This document shows, in pieces, positions 6,604 through 9,586 of a DNA stretch of 9,586 nt. The first letter of the stretch is position 1. Each line of letters opens with the position of its first letter. The DNA is taken from contig CAKQNH010000120.1 of assembly GCA_934255105.1 (NCBI GenBank), positions 1-9,586 on the forward strand, given 5' to 3'. The notes under the pieces are model-generated. The model did not search any database. It saw only the letters and a list, made by a program, of their open reading frames with translations, and was not told where the DNA came from. The position numbers and the translations under genes are program-made. The DNA is from an uncultured Pirellulaceae bacterium (GTDB lineage: Bacteria; Planctomycetota; Planctomycetia; Pirellulales; Pirellulaceae).

Positions 6604-6660
6604 GGGCAGGAGTGCCCGTTGTACGGGGCCAAACGGGCAAGAGTGCCCGTTCTACGGGGC
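6604..6660. repeat. Two-copy 31-bp hairpin repeat
   Basis: A 26-bp sequence, GGGCA(G/A)GAGTGCCCGTT followed by (G/C)TACGGGGC, occurs at 6604-6629 and 6635-6660, with 24 of 26 positions identical and a period of 31 bp. Each copy forms a hairpin: GGGCA-GGAG-TGCCC in the first, and an 8-bp stem AACGGGCA-AGAG-TGCCCGTT (6632-6651) in the second. It starts 14 bp after the stop codon of the preceding gene, so it is transcribed as its 3' end and may help termination or RNA stability. There is no T-run. Confidence 0.8.
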
Positions 6661-6807
6661 TGAGGTGCTTGGGCAACGCTCAGTTTTCTAGCAACTTTGG
6701 CCATCCTCGGCCATTTCTGGGCTACTCATGGGGGGGCGTATTTGCTACGAACCTCCATATCTCGACCCGAAGAGTCCCGCCGTGGCCAGCCCGTGTTTGC
6801 TGCGCTG

Positions 6808-6828
6808 GTAGGGGCCCCGCCTACTTTT
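6808..6828 (+). terminator. Hairpin with short T-run before the DUF11 gene
   Basis: GTAGG (6808-6812), loop GGCCCCG, CCTAC (6820-6824) is followed by TTTT. It ends 20 nt before the ATG at 6849, in what would be the leader of the DUF11 gene if transcription starts upstream. It could be a weak terminator of upstream transcription, a leader attenuator, or one more dispersed palindrome. The stem is only 5 bp. Confidence 0.3.
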
Positions 6829-6848
6829 GCCGACACGGACGTCGACAC

Positions 6849-9419
6849 ATGAACAAGACAACCACTCGTCTAGCCGCTACCGGTGGCGTCATTGTGCTCG
6901 GAGCTTTCGCCCTGGTACTTGCCCAAAGCGATGCGCGCCGGCGCGATCGCGATCCGCCGCAGATCGAACGCCAAGCCGCGCAAGCGCCCGTCCCCAGTCC
7001 CGTCGATGGCAGTCAAAGTTCATGGGGCTCTGATGCCGAGTCGCCAGTTAATCCGATGTTGGTGCAAGTTGGCAACGATCGGGCATCACACTTGGCTGCA
7101 TTGCCCCCGAGCGACCCGCAGGCATGGTCGGATGAGGAGTCTGCCAATGAGTTGGGTGCGGGAGCGACAAGCGAGCTGCCCGCTTTTCCGACGGATGAAC
7201 GGCCCGCAGGTCGCACCGGGGAGCAAGCTGGCGGTCTGCCCAATGATCTGGCTTACGATTTGCCGAGTAGTTTTCCCGACCAGCTACCACAGGCCCAGCT
7301 ACCACAGGCCCAGCTACCACAGGCGCTGGCGGGCGAAGCAATTCCAAATAGCGAGTACTCGGCTAGCGAGCACGCGGGGGATGTGCATCCAGGCGAACCG
7401 AATCCGCTGCGACACGCTGCTGCGGATCTAGATGACTCATCGCAAGTCGTGTTGGCGGGAGCCGATGTGCCAGCCGATCGACCGCAGGATAGCGGCTCTG
7501 CGACTGGAGGCTCTGCGGCTGGAGGCGCACTTCCAGCTTGGTTGGGCGGTGGTGGCAGCGGGTATCAAACTACACCGAATTCAAATTCCACTCCGCCAGC
7601 TAGCCCGCCGCAAGACGGGCAGTCGCCGGGAATTCCTAAGTTCCCCATTGGCTCAAACGCAGAAACCGGCTCCCCTTTTTCAGCCGCCCCTACCGCTCAC
7701 AGCCTGCCGTCTCCCGACGGCAACGCACTGCCAACACTGCCAACGACAACGTCAAGCAACGTCAACGATATGTCCGACGTGCAGCGCGGCGCGTTGCCGG
7801 CTACCGACATGCTCCCACATGCTGGAGCACAAACTTCGCCCAGCGCCGCGCCGCTGCCATCGGTGACCAATTTTAATCGACCGTCTGCCGGATCAGCCTC
7901 TGGTTTCCCCGCGGCCACACCTGTATCCGCAGCCAGTCCGCTCACTGCGCAAAACTCATCTCTAGCGCGCGCCGACAGTCCCCTGCTCCGCACCGCCGGA
8001 CTCGATGCCCTGGTCAGCAATCAACCCGGCAATCGCTACTTGGACGGTTCGCAGAATCCGAACATGATGATTCAGAAGCGGGCTCCCGAGGAGATTCAAG
8101 TCGGCAAAAAAGCGACTTTTGTGATTGCGGTTCGCAACGCTGGCAATGCGACGGCCCACGATGTGCGTGTGGTCGATAGCGTTCCGCAAGGCGCACGCTT
8201 CGTGGAATCGCTCCCTCCGGCGACCCCCAATGCACAAGGCATTCTGACATGGGACCTGGGGGCTATGTCCGCCGGCGATGAACGCACCATCACCTTGCAA
8301 ATTGTTCCAGAGGTTCAAGGCGAGATCGGAAGCAGCGCGCTGGTCTACTTTGGTGCGCAAGCCTCGGTGCGAACAGTGGCCACGCTGCCCAAGTTGACGC
8401 TGGAGTTGCAGAGCCAAGCCGATATGCTGATTGCCAGCCGACAGCAGATTTCGGTGATCGTCAAAAATACGGGTACTGGCGTCGCTCGCGGCGTGCGTCT
8501 AGAAGCCGACTTGCCCGATCTGCTCAAGCACGATAGTGGTGAAACGCAGTTGGCGGCCAGCCTAGGCGATATGCGCCCTAACGACGTGCAGCCAATCAAG
8601 CTGGACGTCTCCGCTGTGGCCGCTGGGCAGTCGCACATCGTCATCCGCGCCGTCAGCGACGACGGCGCGCTGGCTGAGCAGCAGGTGGACATCCAGGTCC
8701 TGGCACCTAAGCTCGTGGCGCAGCTCGATGGTCCAAAGCTCAGGTATCTTGAACGCCAAGCCACCTATCGCATCAACGTCAAAAATACCGGCACAGCGGC
8801 GGCGAGCAATTTGGATTTCGTAGTCCATCTGCCTGCGGGGCTGAAATATAATTCGGCCAATAATCAAGGTGCTTACGACCCGGCTCAGCACACTGTGAGT
8901 TGGGGATTGTATGAGCTGCCGGCCGGTCAAACCGCACCGATGGAAGTGACCGTTCTGCCGGTAGAACTGGGCCCGCAGGCGATCGCTTTCGCTGCCTCCG
9001 GTGATCTGGGGCTCAAGGCCGAAGCGAAAGGGACGGTGGCTGTCGAAGGCTTGGCTGATCTGGTTTACACGATTGGCCAAGACAATGGCACGATTGAGAT
9101 AGGTGCTACTTCGACCTACTCGGTACAGATCTCCAACGTCGGCAATAAATCGGACAAAGACGTGCGCTTGGTGGTCCAATTGCCCAGTGGATCGCAATTG
9201 GTCAACGTCGATGCGCAGGTCAATTACCGAGCCGAAGGGAGTCAGATAATCTTTGAGCCCATTCCTGAGATGCGCAACAAAGACCAATTTACTTATCGCT
9301 TCCAAGTCCAACACAATCAGGCCGGTACACAGATTGTGCGTACGCAGTTGACTACCGCCAATTGGCCGGTGGCTGTTATCAAAGAAGAGGGTACGTTGGT
9401 TTACAACGACCAGAATTAG
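6849..9419 (+). CDS. Exported protein with four DUF11/CARDB-like domains
   Basis: The 856-residue product begins MNKTTTRLAATGGVIVLGAF, a signal peptide or uncleaved anchor (hydrophobic about 9-25, then basic RRRDRD). Residues about 30-400 are disordered, rich in Pro, Ser, Ala, Gly and Gln, including three in-frame QLPQA repeats (145-159, DNA 7281-7325). Four Ig-like repeats of about 100 residues follow at about 406-505, 515-610, 621-720 and 737-840. Each has the DUF11/CARDB pattern: a beta strand, then a NTGTGVAR-like loop (variants RNAGNATAHDVRV, KNTGTAAASNL, SNVGNKSDKDVRL) and a LPxG-type turn. Such domains are adhesive or structural envelope modules; chlamydial OmcB, from the same superphylum, also carries DUF11. 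The frame is open back to a TTG at 6600, but that part covers intergenic repeats, so I take the ATG at 6849. No Shine-Dalgarno sequence is seen. No sorting signal or C-terminal membrane segment is visible. Confidence 0.88.
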   Translation: MNKTTTRLAATGGVIVLGAFALVLAQSDARRRDRDPPQIERQAAQAPVPSPVDGSQSSWGSDAESPVNPMLVQVGNDRASHLAALPPSDPQAWSDEESANELGAGATSELPAFPTDERPAGRTGEQAGGLPNDLAYDLPSSFPDQLPQAQLPQAQLPQALAGEAIPNSEYSASEHAGDVHPGEPNPLRHAAADLDDSSQVVLAGADVPADRPQDSGSATGGSAAGGALPAWLGGGGSGYQTTPNSNSTPPASPPQDGQSPGIPKFPIGSNAETGSPFSAAPTAHSLPSPDGNALPTLPTTTSSNVNDMSDVQRGALPATDMLPHAGAQTSPSAAPLPSVTNFNRPSAGSASGFPAATPVSAASPLTAQNSSLARADSPLLRTAGLDALVSNQPGNRYLDGSQNPNMMIQKRAPEEIQVGKKATFVIAVRNAGNATAHDVRVVDSVPQGARFVESLPPATPNAQGILTWDLGAMSAGDERTITLQIVPEVQGEIGSSALVYFGAQASVRTVATLPKLTLELQSQADMLIASRQQISVIVKNTGTGVARGVRLEADLPDLLKHDSGETQLAASLGDMRPNDVQPIKLDVSAVAAGQSHIVIRAVSDDGALAEQQVDIQVLAPKLVAQLDGPKLRYLERQATYRINVKNTGTAAASNLDFVVHLPAGLKYNSANNQGAYDPAQHTVSWGLYELPAGQTAPMEVTVLPVELGPQAIAFAASGDLGLKAEAKGTVAVEGLADLVYTIGQDNGTIEIGATSTYSVQISNVGNKSDKDVRLVVQLPSGSQLVNVDAQVNYRAEGSQIIFEPIPEMRNKDQFTYRFQVQHNQAGTQIVRTQLTTANWPVAVIKEEGTLVYNDQN
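7281..7325 (+). repeat. In-frame 15-bp triplication in the DUF11 gene
   Basis: CAGCTACCACAGGCC occurs three times in a row (the third copy ends in GCG rather than GCC), encoding QLPQA three times within the disordered segment. Near-perfect DNA identity suggests a recent slippage expansion; a copy-number change would keep the frame and only alter linker length. Confidence 0.85.
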
Positions 9420-9420
9420 G

Positions 9421-9483
9421 AGTTCTTAGTTCTTAGTTCTTAGTTCTTAGTCATTAGTCATTAGTCATTAGTCATTAGTCATT
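9421..9483. repeat. Heptanucleotide microsatellite, two successive units
   Basis: Four copies of AGTTCTT (9421-9448) run directly into five copies of AGTCATT (9449-9483) with no interruption in the 7-bp phase. The units differ at two positions. The array begins one base after the stop codon of the DUF11 gene. It resembles the short tandemly repeated (STRR) heptamers described in cyanobacteria and is likely to vary in length by slippage. Confidence 0.95.
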
Positions 9484-9495
9484 AGGCTTGGTCTC

Positions 9496-9580
9496 AGCCC
9501 GGAGGGCGGCATATCTTGGCCGGTGGCGTCAGCCACCGGACCGATGGAAATAGACCGAAAAGCCCGGAGGGCGACACATC
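9496..9580. repeat. REP-like palindromic module flanked by 20-bp direct repeats
   Basis: AGCCCGGAGGGCGGCATATC (9496-9515) and AGCCCGGAGGGCGACACATC (9561-9580) are 18/20 identical and each contains GCCC-GGA-GGGC. Between them CCGGTGGC-GTCA-GCCACCGG (9520-9539) forms a perfect 8-bp stem with a 4-nt loop. It is about 100 bp downstream of the DUF11 gene and could act as a transcription end or RNA-stability element. The window ends just after it, so the module may continue. Confidence 0.75.
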
Positions 9581-9586
9581 CTACCC

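Noticed and set aside
6600..6848. N-terminal extension of the DUF11 protein from TTG 6600
   Set aside because: The 83 extra codons translate the 31-bp hairpin repeat and another palindrome, and would bury the signal peptide that starts cleanly at ATG 6849.
8562..9314. 250-codon minus-strand frame opposite the DUF11 domains
   Set aside because: The plus-strand frame has clear repeated Ig-like domains; the antisense product shows no motif, signal or operon context.

Overview
The window (about 57% G+C by eye) looks like a chromosomal segment of a planctomycete, probably of the Pirellula/Rhodopirellula group. This rests on several indirect signs: most genes lack a clear Shine-Dalgarno sequence, a kinase-fold gene sits beside housekeeping genes, there are large secreted proteins with Ala/Pro-rich disordered N-termini and DUF11-type domains, and nearly every intergenic gap carries short palindromic or tandem repeats of a style I associate with these genomes. 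The assignment is inference; there is no rRNA or other phylogenetic marker here.

Left half, minus strand. Reading right to left, a TTG-started gene for a catalytically degenerate protein kinase-fold protein (3789-2926) is followed after 13 nt by a DUF971 zinc-binding protein (2912-2589). The DUF971 stop codon overlaps the start of tsaD (2589-1564) by one base. These three genes look like one operon that ends at a GC-rich hairpin plus T-run (about 1484-1455). aroB (3-dehydroquinate synthase, 1210-98) follows on the same strand but behind that terminator and a 353-bp gap, so it probably has its own promoter. A two-copy 31-bp repeat and a strong hairpin lie downstream of aroB.

Middle. A gap of about 900 bp (3790-4685) separates the minus-strand operon from two plus-strand genes. 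It holds seven copies of a 35-bp tandem repeat, a 17-bp tandem pair, a 10-bp inverted repeat and no convincing gene.

Right half, plus strand. Two genes for exported proteins follow each other. The first (4686-6590) has a signal peptide, a disordered segment of about 250 residues and a C-terminal mostly helical domain that resembles an alpha/alpha toroid. The second (6849-9419) has a signal peptide or anchor, a disordered segment of about 370 residues and four DUF11/CARDB-like Ig-fold repeats. Both are probably cell-envelope proteins. The 258-bp gap between them holds a hairpin-forming 31-bp repeat pair. The window ends in a heptanucleotide microsatellite and a REP-like palindromic module.

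Nothing here is clearly a new defence, mobile or biosynthetic system. The points most worth following are the pseudokinase/DUF971/tsaD operon, the uncharacterised secreted toroid-like protein, and the density and internal order of the intergenic repeats.
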